Positions 11,437 through 22,038 of a stretch of 40,117 nucleotides of DNA are shown in pieces (within the stretch, counting starts at the first letter, position 1; every line of letters begins with the position of its first letter). The position numbers were made by a program, and so were the translations under genes. The notes under the pieces were generated by a model, which ran no database searches, had not been told where the DNA came from, and worked only from the letters and a program-made list of their open reading frames with translations. The stretch is from contig JANTHH010000002.1 of assembly GCA_024762485.1 (NCBI GenBank), positions 1 to 40,117 of the forward strand, written 5' to 3'. Origin of the DNA: Chromatiales bacterium. GTDB lineage: Bacteria; Pseudomonadota; Gammaproteobacteria; Chromatiales; Chromatiaceae.

Positions 11437-11522
11437 GGCGTACATTCCCTCTGGTGATGTCTTATTAATTGTTGTTTCACGGCAGTTTAGGTGATTTTTT
11501 TAATCTTCTGGGAAATAAGCGA

Positions 11523-11810
11523 CTAAGTTTGTCGTTCGATATCGGGCGGGAGTTGGCGGGGCGCATGGATGGCGACCCGTTTCTGCCGGCCGCTCTCGCC
11601 GCTGAGCAGTGTCACCGCCGATCTGGCGACACCGAATTGTTTTGCCAGGTAGGCGATGAGGTGGCTGTTGGCCTTGCCGTCCACCGGCGGGGCCGTGATG
11701 CGCAGCTTGCGCTGTTCGCCCATCACCTCGGCGAAGCCGTCACGGCTCGACCTGGGCTGTACCCGCAGTTTCAGGATCAGCTGCTCACCGCGCCATTCAT
11801 ACCAGCCCAT
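11523..11810 (-). CDS. yggU: DUF167 / YggU-family protein
   Basis: LILKLRVQPRSSRDGFAEV..., PPVDGKANSHLIAYLAKQFGV. Confidence 0.9.
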   Translation of the reverse strand: MGWYEWRGEQLILKLRVQPRSSRDGFAEVMGEQRKLRITAPPVDGKANSHLIAYLAKQFGVARSAVTLLSGESGRQKRVAIHAPRQLPPDIERQT

Positions 11811-11816
11811 GAAGGT

Positions 11817-12392
11817 TCACAGGAGCTGGCCGATGAGGTGCTCAATGGGGGGAATGAGCAGCATCTTCAACAGCATCAGAGCGATGATCAGCACCATCGG
11901 GCTGAAGTCCATGCCGCCAGCCGGCGGCAGCAGCCGGCGCACCGGTTGCAGCAGCGGTTCCGTGAGACTGCTGAGCAGGGCGATGGCCGGGTTGTAGCCA
12001 CTGGGTGCGAACCAGCTGAGGATGGCAAGGATGATGGTGGCAAAAAGAAAGACATTGATGATCAGCGAAAGCAGTTCAGGGATTGCCAGCAGCAATGGCG
12101 CGGCGAAGTGCAGGCCCCGGCCACCGATCCACAGCACCAGCAACAGTTCGATGGCCTTGACCAGCCAGGCGAGCAGCAGCGATGACAGATCCAGTTTGCC
12201 CGCGCTGGGGATGATGCGCCGCAGGGGTGTCACCAGCGGGCTGGTGAGCTTGACCACGAACTGGGACAGGGGGTTGTAGAAATCGGCCCTGACCACCTGC
12301 AGCAGGAAGCGCAGGATGACGACGAGGGCGTAGAGCCCGAATGTCACCTGTACCAGGAAGGTGGCGGGGTTGGCGAGGTAATTACTGTCCAT
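11817..12392 (-). CDS. yggT: YggT-family membrane protein
   Basis: Two repeated YGLT-type blocks (LRFLLQVVRADFYNPLSQFVVKLTSPLVTPLRRIIP). Start MDSNYLANPATF at 12392. Confidence 0.88.
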   Translation of the reverse strand: MDSNYLANPATFLVQVTFGLYALVVILRFLLQVVRADFYNPLSQFVVKLTSPLVTPLRRIIPSAGKLDLSSLLLAWLVKAIELLLVLWIGGRGLHFAAPLLLAIPELLSLIINVFLFATIILAILSWFAPSGYNPAIALLSSLTEPLLQPVRRLLPPAGGMDFSPMVLIIALMLLKMLLIPPIEHLIGQLL

Positions 12393-13224
12393 TGCGGCTG
12401 TCCAGGCTGTTGGAGAGTTCAACTGATCGCTCGTGTGCGGCCTTCAGCGCCTCTGCGAACAGGCGCGGCAGCCCGCCGTCCTGCAGGCGCTGCAGGGCCG
12501 CCTCGGTGGTCCCCCCGGGGGAGGTCACTTTCTGTCGCAGCGTGGCCGGGCCGTCATTGCTTTCCATGGCCATGCGTGCGGCACCCAGTGCGGTCTGCAG
12601 GGTCAGCAGGTGCGCGGTATCTGCTGGCAGGCCGAGCTCGATGGCGGCCGCCTCCATGGCCTCCATCACCAGGAAATAATAGGCCGGCCCGCTGCCGGAG
12701 ACGGCGGTGACCGCGTCCATCAGCGACTCGTCATCGAGCCACAGGGCGAGGCCCACCGCACGCATGATCTGCTCGGCGGTGTCGCGCTGGGCGGCGCTCA
12801 CCCCGTCGGCGGCGAACAGTGCCGTGGCGCCGGCCTGGATCATCGCCGGGGTGTTGGGCATGGTGCGCACCACGGCCAGCCGGTCGTTGCCGAGCCAGGC
12901 GCGGAGGGTGTCGGTACGGATGCCGGCGGCGATGGAGATCAGCAGGGGACCCCCGGGAGAGGACAAGGTGGGCGCCAGTTCCCGGGCCACCGTCTCCAGC
13001 TGCTGCGGCTTGACTGCGAGCAGCAGCACGTCGGCGCGGTCCGCTGCCTCGGCGTTATTCGCCACGGCGGTGATGCCGAAGCGCTCGGCCAGGGCGCCGG
13101 CCTTGGCCTGGTCGGGATCGGATACCAGCAGCCTCGATGGCGGCATGCCATCTGCGATCAGGCCGCCGATCAGGGCCGCGGCCATGTTGCCGCCGCCGAT
13201 GAAGCCGATGGTTTCCGTATGCAT
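12382..13224 (-). CDS. proC: Pyrroline-5-carboxylate reductase
   Basis: IGFIGGGNMAAALIGGL, AVKPQQ, MPNTPA, VSGSGPAY. Confidence 0.95.
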   Translation of the reverse strand: MHTETIGFIGGGNMAAALIGGLIADGMPPSRLLVSDPDQAKAGALAERFGITAVANNAEAADRADVLLLAVKPQQLETVARELAPTLSSPGGPLLISIAAGIRTDTLRAWLGNDRLAVVRTMPNTPAMIQAGATALFAADGVSAAQRDTAEQIMRAVGLALWLDDESLMDAVTAVSGSGPAYYFLVMEAMEAAAIELGLPADTAHLLTLQTALGAARMAMESNDGPATLRQKVTSPGGTTEAALQRLQDGGLPRLFAEALKAAHERSVELSNSLDSRNGQ

Positions 13225-13284
13225 GTCAGTTGTCTTCCGCGCCGGTGGTGAGAGGGATTGTCGAAGGACAGTAGTCTAACGATA

Positions 13285-13986
13285 TCACCGGCGCGGGCCA
13301 AAGATGGCCGTGCCGATCCGCACCAGGGTCGCACCTTCGCAGACCGCGGCCTCCAGGTCACCGGACATGCCCATGGACAGGGTGTCGAGTCCGAAGCCCC
13401 GTTCGTTGAGCTGGTCGCGCAGTTCCCGCAGCTGACGGAACACCGCACGCTGGCGGTCGCGGTCGTCGCTCGGTGCCGGCAGCGTCATGAGACCGCGCAG
13501 GCGCAGGTTGGGCAGGGCGGTGATCTCCGTGGCCAGCGCCTCTGCCTCGTCCGGTGCGATGCCCCCCTTGCTCTGCTCGCCGCTGAGGTTGATCTGCAGA
13601 CAGACGGCTAAAGGTTTGTGCCCGGCCGGCCGTTGATCATTCAGACGGCGTGCGTGCCTGGCATCGTCCAGGCCGTGGACCCAGTCGAACAGGCTGGCGA
13701 TGGGCCGGGTCTTGTTGCTCTGGATGCGGCCGATGTAATGCCAGACGATGTCGAGGCCGGCCAGGGCGCGGATCTTCCGTTCGGCCTCCTGCAGGTAACT
13801 CTCGCCGAAGAGTCGCTGGCCGGCGGCATGTGCAGTGGCGATATCCTCTGCAGGTCGGGTCTTGCTGACCGCCAGCAGGGCGATGTCGGCGGGGTCCCTT
13901 CCGCAGTCGGTGGCGGCCTGCAGAATGCGTGAATGCACCTGTTTGAGACGTTGTTCAATTGGGTTCATGGAGGGATTGTGGTTCAC
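13285..13986 (-). CDS. yggS: YggS-family PLP homeostasis protein
   Basis: LLAVSKTRPAEDI, GESYLQEAERK, WHYIGRIQSNK, GMSGDLEAAV. GTG at 13986 or ATG at 13968. Confidence 0.93.
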   Translation of the reverse strand: MNHNPSMNPIEQRLKQVHSRILQAATDCGRDPADIALLAVSKTRPAEDIATAHAAGQRLFGESYLQEAERKIRALAGLDIVWHYIGRIQSNKTRPIASLFDWVHGLDDARHARRLNDQRPAGHKPLAVCLQINLSGEQSKGGIAPDEAEALATEITALPNLRLRGLMTLPAPSDDRDRQRAVFRQLRELRDQLNERGFGLDTLSMGMSGDLEAAVCEGATLVRIGTAIFGPRR

Positions 13987-14109
13987 TAGGGTCCAGGCGT
14001 CATCAATAACATAATCAACGGGATGGCGGTGCAGGGATGACAGCGCCCCTTGCCGCCCGAGTCACCTGAACGGCTGCCTGTCCGGTGGCCGGGATATTTG
14101 AGGTAGTCG

Positions 14110-15147
14110 ATGGATATCACAGAACTGCTTGCCTTCAGCGTCAAGCACAACGCCTCGGATCTGCATCTCTCGGCGGGCCTGCCGCCGATGATCCGGGTCG
14201 ATGGCGACATCCGGCGTGTCAACGTGCCGGCACTCGAGCACAAGATGGTACACGCGCTGGTGTACGACATCATGAACGACAAGCAGCGCAAGGACTTCGA
14301 GGAATTCTTCGAGGTCGACTTCTCCTTCGACATCCCCGGCCTGGCGCGTTTCCGGGTCAACGCCTTCAACCAGGAGCGTGGTGCTGCGGCTGTGTTCCGC
14401 ACCATCCCCTCCAAGGTGCTGACTCTGGAGGACCTGGATGCGCCGTCCATCTTCCGCACCATCAGCGACAACCACCGCGGCCTGGTGCTGGTCACCGGAC
14501 CCACCGGCTCGGGTAAATCCACCACCCTGGCCGCCATGGTGGACTACAAGAACGACAACGAGTACGGCCACATCCTCACCATCGAGGACCCCATCGAATT
14601 CGTGCACCAGAGCAAGAAGTGCCTGGTGAACCAGCGCGAGGTGCACCGTGACACCCTGGGCTTCGCCGAGGCCCTGCGCTCGGCCCTGCGCGAGGACCCG
14701 GACACCATCCTGGTGGGCGAGCTGCGGGACCTGGAGACCATCCGCCTGGCGCTCACCGCGGCGGAGACCGGTCACCTGGTATTCGGCACCCTGCACACCA
14801 GTTCGGCGGCCAAGACCATCGACCGGATCATCGACGTGTTCCCCGCCGGCGAGAAGTCCATGGTGCGTTCCATGCTGTCCGAGTCACTGCGTGCGGTCAT
14901 CTCCCAGTCGCTGCTGAAGCGCGTGGGCGGTGGGCGTATCGCCTCGCACGAGATCATGATCGGCACCCCGGCGATCCGTAACCTGATCCGCGAGGACAAG
15001 GTGGCGCAGATGTACTCCGCCATCCAGACCGGTCAGGCGCACGGCATGCAGACGCTTGACCAGAACCTGCAGGATCTGGTCAAGCGCGGGCAGATCGCCA
15101 AGGCCGAGGCGAAGGCCCGTGCGGTCAACAAGGAGACCTTCACCTGA
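14110..15147 (+). CDS. pilT: Type IV pilus retraction ATPase PilT
   Basis: ASDLHLSAGLPPMIRVDG, GPTGSGKST, TIEDPIEFVH, ELRDLETI. Confidence 0.95.
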   Translation: MDITELLAFSVKHNASDLHLSAGLPPMIRVDGDIRRVNVPALEHKMVHALVYDIMNDKQRKDFEEFFEVDFSFDIPGLARFRVNAFNQERGAAAVFRTIPSKVLTLEDLDAPSIFRTISDNHRGLVLVTGPTGSGKSTTLAAMVDYKNDNEYGHILTIEDPIEFVHQSKKCLVNQREVHRDTLGFAEALRSALREDPDTILVGELRDLETIRLALTAAETGHLVFGTLHTSSAAKTIDRIIDVFPAGEKSMVRSMLSESLRAVISQSLLKRVGGGRIASHEIMIGTPAIRNLIREDKVAQMYSAIQTGQAHGMQTLDQNLQDLVKRGQIAKAEAKARAVNKETFT

Positions 15148-15266
15148 TCGTGGGCGGGGGCGGGGAAGCAGCGGTCGTCGGGTATCAATCCATGTCCGGC
15201 AGATGAACAGGAAAGACCGGGTGGGCCGACGTATCGATCGGTGCCAGCGGCAATCAGGGAGGCGAG

Positions 15267-16388
15267 ATGGAATTTACAGATTTGTTGAAGAAGATGGTGG
15301 ACAAGCGGGCATCCGACCTGTTCATCACCGCGCACCTGCCGCCGACCATCAAGGTCAACGGCCGCATCATACCGGCGAGCAAGACCGTGCTCGACGAGCA
15401 GCAGGCGCACGAACTCGTCATGTCGCTGATGACCCCTACCCAGCGCGATGACTTCAAACACACCAAGGAATGCAATTTCGCCTTCAGTGCCAAGGGCGTC
15501 GGACGCTTCCGGGTCAGCGCCTTCATCCAGCGTGACACCTCCGGCATGGTGTTGCGTCGCATCGAGACCAACATCCCGATGGTGGAGGACCTGGGGCTGC
15601 CCGACACCCTCAAGGACCTGGCGATGAGCCAGCGGGGCATCGTCTTCCTGGTCGGTGCCACCGGCACCGGCAAGTCGACCACCCTGGCGGCGATGGTGGG
15701 GCACCGCAATCGCAATGGCTCGGGCCATATCATCAGCATCGAGGATCCGATCGAATTCCTGCACAGCCACGACAACTGCATCGTCACCCAGCGCGAGGTG
15801 GGGGTGGATACCGAGTCCTACGAGGTGGCCCTGCGCAATACCCTGCGGCAGGCGCCGGACGTGATCCTGATCGGCGAGATACGCACCCGCGAGTCGATGG
15901 AGCATGCCATCACCTTCGCCGAGACAGGCCACCTGGTGATGACCACCCTGCACGCCAACAATGCCAACCAGGCGATCGAGCGCATCCTGCATTTCTTCCC
16001 CGAGGATCGCCGTGCCCAGGTGATGATGGATCTGGCCCTCAACCTGCGCGGCATCGTTGCCCAGCAACTGATCCCGCGGGTGGACGGCCACGGCCGGCGC
16101 GCGGCCATCGAGGTGATGCTCAACTCGCCGCTGATGGCGGAGCTGATCCTCAAGGGCGAGGTGAGCAAGATGAAGGAGCTGATGAAGCGCTCGGGCGAGA
16201 TGGGGATGCGCACCTTCGATCAGCATCTCTACGAGCTGTGCAGACGCGGTGAGATCTCCGAGGAGCACGCACTGCGCTACGCCGACTCGGCCAACGAGGT
16301 GCGGCTTATGCTCAAGCTCGGCGGCAACCAGCGCGACCTGGTGTCCCAGGTCGAGGCCAGCGGCGGGATGCCCAGTTTCCTGGAGTAG
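15267..16388 (+). CDS. pilU: PilT/PilU-family ATPase
   Basis: GATGTGKST, SIEDPIEFLH, EIRTRESMEHAI; directly downstream of pilT. Confidence 0.93.
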   Translation: MEFTDLLKKMVDKRASDLFITAHLPPTIKVNGRIIPASKTVLDEQQAHELVMSLMTPTQRDDFKHTKECNFAFSAKGVGRFRVSAFIQRDTSGMVLRRIETNIPMVEDLGLPDTLKDLAMSQRGIVFLVGATGTGKSTTLAAMVGHRNRNGSGHIISIEDPIEFLHSHDNCIVTQREVGVDTESYEVALRNTLRQAPDVILIGEIRTRESMEHAITFAETGHLVMTTLHANNANQAIERILHFFPEDRRAQVMMDLALNLRGIVAQQLIPRVDGHGRRAAIEVMLNSPLMAELILKGEVSKMKELMKRSGEMGMRTFDQHLYELCRRGEISEEHALRYADSANEVRLMLKLGGNQRDLVSQVEASGGMPSFLE

Positions 16389-16396
16389 GGCCGGGG

Positions 16397-17260
16397 TCAG
16401 AACACCCGGTAACCGTCGAACACGGGCCCGTCCACGCACACCCGCTGCATGGCCGGGCCCGTATCCGTCTGCACCTCGACCACGCAGCCGGCGCAGCCAC
16501 CCACCGCGCAGGCCATGTATTCCTCCAGCGAGACCTGTACCGGCAGGTCGTAGTCTCTCGCCAGGCCGACCACCGCCTCCAGCATGGGGTGAGGCCCACA
16601 GGCATGGAGCGTCACTTCACTGCGCGCCTGCGCATCCAGGCCGTCCAGCCAGTGGCGCGCCAGATCGGTGACATAGCCGTCGAAGCAGCCGGCGTAGCCC
16701 TGCAGGCTGGCGAGGCGACTGGCAATGCCCCAGTCCTCGAGCAGTGGCATGGCAGCGATCACGCCCTCGGGTATGCCCGGCAGCATCAGCTGTGACGGGC
16801 GGGGGTGGAACGGAAAGGGTACCTCCGAGCCGAGGATGACGAAGGGCTGGCTGTCGCTGCCCTTGAGTGACTCGGCGATGCAGATCATCGGCGGCATGCC
16901 GACACCCCCGCCGATCAGCAGCGGACGCCGGGATACGACCTCGAACGGTCTGCCGATCGGTCCCATCACACTCAATCGCTCACCGCTTTGACGCTGTGAC
17001 AGCAGGCGCGTGCCCTCACCAACCACCTTGTAGAGAAAGTCGACCCAGCCCTGCTCCGGCGAGTGCCGCATGATGGAGATGGGGCGGCGCATCGGCCGCA
17101 GCGGCGATACGGTGATGTGGGCGAACTGACCGGGCAGCGCGGCCGCGGCACATTGGGGCGCCTGCACCCGCAGGATGTGCTGGTCGCCGTCGAGGGCCTC
17201 GTGGCTGAGGATCTCGGCGTCCTCGACGAAAATGGTGTCGCGGTGGGGCCTGGCATTCAT
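16397..17260 (-). CDS. PyrK-like dihydroorotate dehydrogenase electron-transfer subunit (FAD/2Fe-2S)
   Basis: RRPISIMR, GGGVGMPP, ACGPHPML, and CAVGGCAGC...C with CX4CX2CX15C spacing. Confidence 0.82.
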   Translation of the reverse strand: MNARPHRDTIFVEDAEILSHEALDGDQHILRVQAPQCAAAALPGQFAHITVSPLRPMRRPISIMRHSPEQGWVDFLYKVVGEGTRLLSQRQSGERLSVMGPIGRPFEVVSRRPLLIGGGVGMPPMICIAESLKGSDSQPFVILGSEVPFPFHPRPSQLMLPGIPEGVIAAMPLLEDWGIASRLASLQGYAGCFDGYVTDLARHWLDGLDAQARSEVTLHACGPHPMLEAVVGLARDYDLPVQVSLEEYMACAVGGCAGCVVEVQTDTGPAMQRVCVDGPVFDGYRVF

Positions 17261-18561
17261 GGTCGTGGGTCCTGTGTGTGGTCATAGACCACGCGGCCGT
17301 TGAACAGGGTGTGGGTGACCCGGCCGCGGAATTCCCAACCGGCGAAGGGGGTGTTGCGGCCTGCGCTGGCCATGCCGGCGGGGTCGAGGGTCCATACGGC
17401 GGCGGGGTCGAAGATGCAGATATCGGCGGTGCGGCCCCTGCCGAGTTCACCCAGTGGCAGGCCCAGCACGCCCGCGGGTCCGACGGTCAGCCGGGCGATG
17501 GCGGTGGCGAGGTCGAGCACGCCCTCGTCCACCAGGCGCAGGGTGAGTGGCAGCAGGGTCTCCAGGCCGGAGATGCCGGGTGCGGTCTCGGGGAAGGGCG
17601 CCTGCTTGGCATCCTCTTCGTGCGGCTGGTGATCGGAGCAGATGACGCCGATGCTGCCGTCCGCGACGGCCCGGCGCAGCGCCTCGCGGTCGCCCAGGGT
17701 GCGCAGCGGCGGGTCGACGTGGCAGAGGCTGTCAAAACCGTCCACGTCCATCTCGGTGAGATGCAGCTGGTGGGCGGCGACATCGGCGCTGACCAGCAGC
17801 TGGCCGTGCTTCGCCTCGCCAACCATGGTGGCCGCCGCAGCGGTGGAGAGGGAGCGAAAATGCACCCTGGCACCGGTGTGCTCGGCCAGGGCCAGGTCGC
17901 GGGCCACGGCGACACTCTCGGCCGCCGAGGGGATGCCGGGCAGTCCCAGCCGGGCGGCCACGGCACCCTCGTGTGCGCAGCCGTCGGATTTCAGGTGGGG
18001 ATCCTGCGAGCGCAGGAACACGGTGAGACCAAAGGTCGCGGCATACTCTAGGGCGCGGCGCTCCACCAGGGTGTTGGCCAGTGGCCGGTTGGCATTGCCG
18101 ACAGCGACGCAACCGGCGGCCTGCAGCGCCGCCATCTCCGACAGGTGCTCGCCGCCGAGGCCCTCCGTCAGGGCGCCGCAGGCGAGCACCCGCGCCTGGG
18201 CACAGGCCTTGGCGCGGCGGCGGATCAACTCCCATACCGCCGGGGTGTCGATGGCCGGGTCGGTGTCGGGGCTGCAGATCAGGGTGGTGATGCCGCCGCG
18301 AGCCGCCGCCACGGTCTCGCTGGCAATGGTGGCCTTGTTCTCCTGGCCGGGCTCGCGCAGGTTGGCGGCCAGGTCGATCAGTCCCGGGCATACCACCTTG
18401 CCGCTGGCGTCGATGGTGGTATCCGGCTCGAAACCCGGCGGCAGGTCGCCGATGGCGAGCACCTGTTCACCGCTGATATGCAGGTCGCTGATCTCGTCGA
18501 TGCCATTGGCAGGATCGATCAACCGGCCACCCGTGATGCTGATGTTGCCGGGGTGGCTCAT
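17257..18561 (-). CDS. Dihydroorotase-like protein, probably non-catalytic PyrC'
   Basis: Amidohydrolase fold; [13 protein letters not shown] where active enzymes have DxHxHxREPG; ICSDHQPH retained. Confidence 0.88.
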   Translation of the reverse strand: MSHPGNISITGGRLIDPANGIDEISDLHISGEQVLAIGDLPPGFEPDTTIDASGKVVCPGLIDLAANLREPGQENKATIASETVAAARGGITTLICSPDTDPAIDTPAVWELIRRRAKACAQARVLACGALTEGLGGEHLSEMAALQAAGCVAVGNANRPLANTLVERRALEYAATFGLTVFLRSQDPHLKSDGCAHEGAVAARLGLPGIPSAAESVAVARDLALAEHTGARVHFRSLSTAAAATMVGEAKHGQLLVSADVAAHQLHLTEMDVDGFDSLCHVDPPLRTLGDREALRRAVADGSIGVICSDHQPHEEDAKQAPFPETAPGISGLETLLPLTLRLVDEGVLDLATAIARLTVGPAGVLGLPLGELGRGRTADICIFDPAAVWTLDPAGMASAGRNTPFAGWEFRGRVTHTLFNGRVVYDHTQDPRP

Positions 18562-19553
18562 GCCGGCGCCTCCTCTTTGCTGGCCGCGGCAGTGCGTACC
18601 TGCATCGCCATGGACATCACCGCCATGCGGATGGCGATGCCGTAGCTGACCTGCTGCAGGATCACCGAGCGCGGGCCATCGGCCACCGCAGAGTCCATCT
18701 CCACGCCGCGGTTGATGGGGCCGGGGTGCATCACGATGGCGTCGGGCCTGGCATTTTCCAGGCGCTCGTCGGTGAGTCCGTAGAGCTGGAAATATTCGTG
18801 CTGGGAGGGCAGCAGCGCGCCCTTCATGCGTTCGTTCTGCAGCCGCAGCATGATCACCACGTCGACATCGCGCACCCCGTCCTCGAGGTTGTGGTAGACG
18901 TGCACGCCCATGGCGCGCGCCTCGCCCGGCAGCAGGGTGCGCGGGCCGATCACCCGCACCTCGGTGACGCCGAGGGTGTTGAGCGCCAGGATCTGCGAGC
19001 GGGCCACCCGGGAATGCAGCACGTCACCGACGATGGCCACCCGCAACGGGGTGAAATCGCCCTTGTGCTTGCGGATGGTGAACATGTCCAGCATCGCCTG
19101 GGTTGGGTGGGCGTGCTGGCCGTCGCCGGCATTGACCACGCTGACACCGGGTGCCGCCTGCCCGGCGATGAAATGGGCAGCACCGGACTGGGCGTGGCGC
19201 ACCACGAACATGTCTGTGTGCATGGCCTCGAGATTGCGCAGGGTGTCCAGCAGGGTCTCGCCCTTGGAGGTGGCGGAGACACTGACGTTGAAGTTGATCA
19301 CGTCCGCCGACAGCAGCTTGGCCGCCAGTTCGAAGGTGGTGCGGGTGCGGGTGCTGTTCTCGAAGAACAGGTTGGTGATGATCTTGCCGCGCAGCAGCGG
19401 CACCTTCTTCACCGGCCGGCCGGGCAGGCTGGCGAAAGACTCCGCGGTATCGAGGATCTCGGTGAGCAGGTCACGGCCCAGTCCGTCGATCGTGAGAAAA
19501 TGGCGCAGCCGTCCCTGATCGTCGAGCTGCAGGTCCTGGTTCTGGTTGGCCAT
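18558..19553 (-). CDS. pyrB: Aspartate carbamoyltransferase catalytic subunit
   Basis: [40 protein letters not shown]. Confidence 0.96.
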   Translation of the reverse strand: MANQNQDLQLDDQGRLRHFLTIDGLGRDLLTEILDTAESFASLPGRPVKKVPLLRGKIITNLFFENSTRTRTTFELAAKLLSADVINFNVSVSATSKGETLLDTLRNLEAMHTDMFVVRHAQSGAAHFIAGQAAPGVSVVNAGDGQHAHPTQAMLDMFTIRKHKGDFTPLRVAIVGDVLHSRVARSQILALNTLGVTEVRVIGPRTLLPGEARAMGVHVYHNLEDGVRDVDVVIMLRLQNERMKGALLPSQHEYFQLYGLTDERLENARPDAIVMHPGPINRGVEMDSAVADGPRSVILQQVSYGIAIRMAVMSMAMQVRTAAASKEEAPA

Positions 19554-19555
19554 GG

Positions 19556-20107
19556 TCAGTCCTGGGTCTCCTGGTGGCGGTGGGTATGGCTGCGGCCGAT
19601 CTCCAGACTCAGCGGTGCGGGGCCATTGAGGCGGATGTGCTCCTGGGGCTCCAGCGGCGGGCGCAGCCCGCTGACATCGGGCTGGATCGGCAGCTCGCGG
19701 CCGCTGCGCTCGATCAGGGTCACCAGGGTCACCGAGGCGGGCCGGCCGTAGTCGAAGATCTCGTTCAGCGCGGCGCGGATGGTGCGCCCGCTCTGCACCA
19801 CGTCGTCAACCAGGATGATGTGGCGGTCCTCCACCTCGAAGTCGATGGCCGAGGGCCTGACCTTGGGGTTCATGCCGATGCGGGTGAAGTCGTCTCTGTA
19901 GAAGCTGATGTCCAGCTGGCCCAGCGGGTCACGGATGCCCAGCAGCCGGTGCAGCTGCTCGGCGATCCAGACGCCGCCGGTGTGGATGCCGATCATCGCC
20001 GGGTCGTCGAAGCCCCGGTCCTGCAGACGGTGGCGCAGCACCCGTGCCATACCCTCGACCAGGTCGTGGATGGCATCGTGCTGCATGAAGAGTTTGGTGT
20101 CAGTCAT
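19556..20107 (-). CDS. pyrR: PyrR bifunctional regulator / uracil phosphoribosyltransferase
   Basis: [29 protein letters not shown]. Confidence 0.94.
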   Translation of the reverse strand: MTDTKLFMQHDAIHDLVEGMARVLRHRLQDRGFDDPAMIGIHTGGVWIAEQLHRLLGIRDPLGQLDISFYRDDFTRIGMNPKVRPSAIDFEVEDRHIILVDDVVQSGRTIRAALNEIFDYGRPASVTLVTLIERSGRELPIQPDVSGLRPPLEPQEHIRLNGPAPLSLEIGRSHTHRHQETQD

Positions 20108-20498
20108 TGAGCCAGGTTTCCAGGATCAGTTTGGCCGCCATCGCGTCGACCCGCGTGACATCCTTGTGGGCGTCCCTGCCGAGCCGGGTCCAGGCCTCGC
20201 GTGAGGTCAGGCGTTCGTCCACCATGTGCACCGGCAGGTTGAAGCGGCCGTTGAGCTGGCGGGCGAAACGTTTTGCCCGCCCGGCCACCTCGGCCTCGCG
20301 GTCGCTCATCTCGTAGGGCAGCCCCACCACCAGTGCCTCGGGCTGCCATTCCTCGATCAGTCGGGCAATGGCCGCCCAGTCCGGTTTCTGCTGCACCGCC
20401 GACAGGGTGGTGAGCGGATTGGCGGTGCCGGTCAGCGTCTGGCCGACGGCAATGCCGATCTTGTGGGTGCCGTAGTCGAAGCCGAGCAGGGTTCCCAT
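20100..20498 (-). CDS. ruvX: Holliday junction resolvase-like RuvX/YqgF
   Basis: [38 protein letters not shown]. Confidence 0.93.
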   Translation of the reverse strand: MGTLLGFDYGTHKIGIAVGQTLTGTANPLTTLSAVQQKPDWAAIARLIEEWQPEALVVGLPYEMSDREAEVAGRAKRFARQLNGRFNLPVHMVDERLTSREAWTRLGRDAHKDVTRVDAMAAKLILETWLND

Positions 20499-20509
20499 CG
20501 GGCACCGGC

Positions 20510-21073
20510 TCAGGCATGACCCGCGTCGGTGCTGAGCAGATTCATGTCGACACCGAGCAGGCGGGCCGCCGCGGTCCAGCGCTTGTCGGCGGGCATGTCG
20601 AAGAGGATGGCCGGGTCGGCCGGGCCGCTCAGCCAGGCATTGTCCTGTATCTCTTCATCCAGCTGTCCCGCACCCCAGCCGGCATAGCCGAGTGCGATCA
20701 GGGATTTCTCGGGCCCGTTGCCGTTGGCCATGGCTTCGAGGATGTCGCGCGAGGTGGTGATGCTGATGTCATCGGTGATGGACATGCTCGAGTCCCAGTC
20801 GGCCGCCGGTGTATGCAGCACGAAACCGCGTTCCTCCTCCACCGGGCCGCCGAGATAGACCGGCTGCTGGTCGAGTCCGGGTGCCTGCGGATTGATGCCC
20901 ATGTGCGCCAGTACGTCGCTCAGCATCAACTCGGAGGGGCGGTTGATGACGATGCCCATCGCGCCGTCTTCGTTGTGTTCGCAGATGTAGGTGACGGTGC
21001 GCGCAAAGTTGGGGTCCTCGAGGCCGGGCATGGCGATGAGGAACTGGTTCTTCAGTGAGGAGTCTTCGCTCAT
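20510..21073 (-). CDS. yqgE: YqgE/AlgH family protein
   Basis: FLIAMPGLEDPNFARTVTYICEHNEDGAMGIVINRP; start set at 21073. Confidence 0.93.
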   Translation of the reverse strand: MSEDSSLKNQFLIAMPGLEDPNFARTVTYICEHNEDGAMGIVINRPSELMLSDVLAHMGINPQAPGLDQQPVYLGGPVEEERGFVLHTPAADWDSSMSITDDISITTSRDILEAMANGNGPEKSLIALGYAGWGAGQLDEEIQDNAWLSGPADPAILFDMPADKRWTAAARLLGVDMNLLSTDAGHA

Positions 21074-21150
21074 GGGCGCATTATCCGGCCGTGGTGGTGA
21101 TGGGGGCAAGCCGTGTCGGTGTCATGGCCGTCCACGCCTGCCGTCGGTGA

Positions 21151-22038
21151 TCAGTTGGACGTGGACAGCTGGTTGCCGCTGCGGAATTGCCAGGTCCGGG
21201 TGATATCGAGGATATCCACTTCCTTGCGGATCTCCGGCGGAAAGGGTGAGAAGGGGGCGGCGAGGCGGACGATGCGGATGGCCGCGTCGTCCAGCACCTT
21301 GTGCCCGGAGGAGCGCACCAGGCGGATGTCGGCGACGCTGCCGTCGCTGCGCACGGCCACGTGCAGCAGCAGGTCACCGGTGAGCCGCTGCCGCTTCGCC
21401 TCGTCCGGGTAGTTGAGGTTGCCGATGCGCTCCACCTTGTTGCGCCAGTCCTGCAGGTAGGCCGCGTACTTGTATTCCTGGGTGCTGGCATTGATCGCCT
21501 TGCGGCGGTTCTTGCTGGAGGCAAGCCGGTTCTGCCGGTCGATCTGCTCGGTCAGCTGGGTGATCTCCTGCTGGGTGCTGGCCAGCAGTTGGGCCATGGT
21601 CGGTCTCGGCCTGGCCTGCACCGGGGTGTTGGTGGGACGGCTGTCGGCCGCCTGCCGGGCCTCGCGGGTGGTCAGCAGCGTCTGCTCGGTCTCCGCCGAC
21701 GGGGCCTGGCTGCCGCTGCGCTGGGCCTCCATGACGGCTTGCGGGCGCGCCTCGGGGGTGGGCTGGCTCGGCAGGCTGGTCGGCGGCTTGTCGATGAGCT
21801 CCTCGCCACCACCCTCCTGGCTGCTCTGGGCCAGGAACTGGGGATCCTCGACCGGTTTCGGCGCCTCCCGGGGCGCCACCATGGTGATGTCGATGGTGCG
21901 CTCGGCGGGCCGGGACTGGCCGCGGTGGATGTCAAAGCCCAGGCCGAGGATCAGCAGGGCATGGAAGGCGAGGGCGACCAGCAGCGCGGGACCCAGCGGG
22001 TCGGTCTGGTCGAAACCGGGTACGGACAGCTGGGTCAC
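21151..22038 (-). CDS. TonB-like energy transducer (TonB3-like by context)
   Basis: N-terminal TM, Pro/Gln-rich linker, C-terminal TonB domain. Confidence 0.85.
   Translation of the reverse strand: MTQLSVPGFDQTDPLGPALLVALAFHALLILGLGFDIHRGQSRPAERTIDITMVAPREAPKPVEDPQFLAQSSQEGGGEELIDKPPTSLPSQPTPEARPQAVMEAQRSGSQAPSAETEQTLLTTREARQAADSRPTNTPVQARPRPTMAQLLASTQQEITQLTEQIDRQNRLASSKNRRKAINASTQEYKYAAYLQDWRNKVERIGNLNYPDEAKRQRLTGDLLLHVAVRSDGSVADIRLVRSSGHKVLDDAAIRIVRLAAPFSPFPPEIRKEVDILDITRTWQFRSGNQLSTSN

Noticed and set aside
15033-16439. 468-aa minus-strand ORF antisense to pilU
   Set aside because: Shadow ORF of a high-GC coding gene; low-complexity His/Gly/Ala-rich translation with no recognisable domain.
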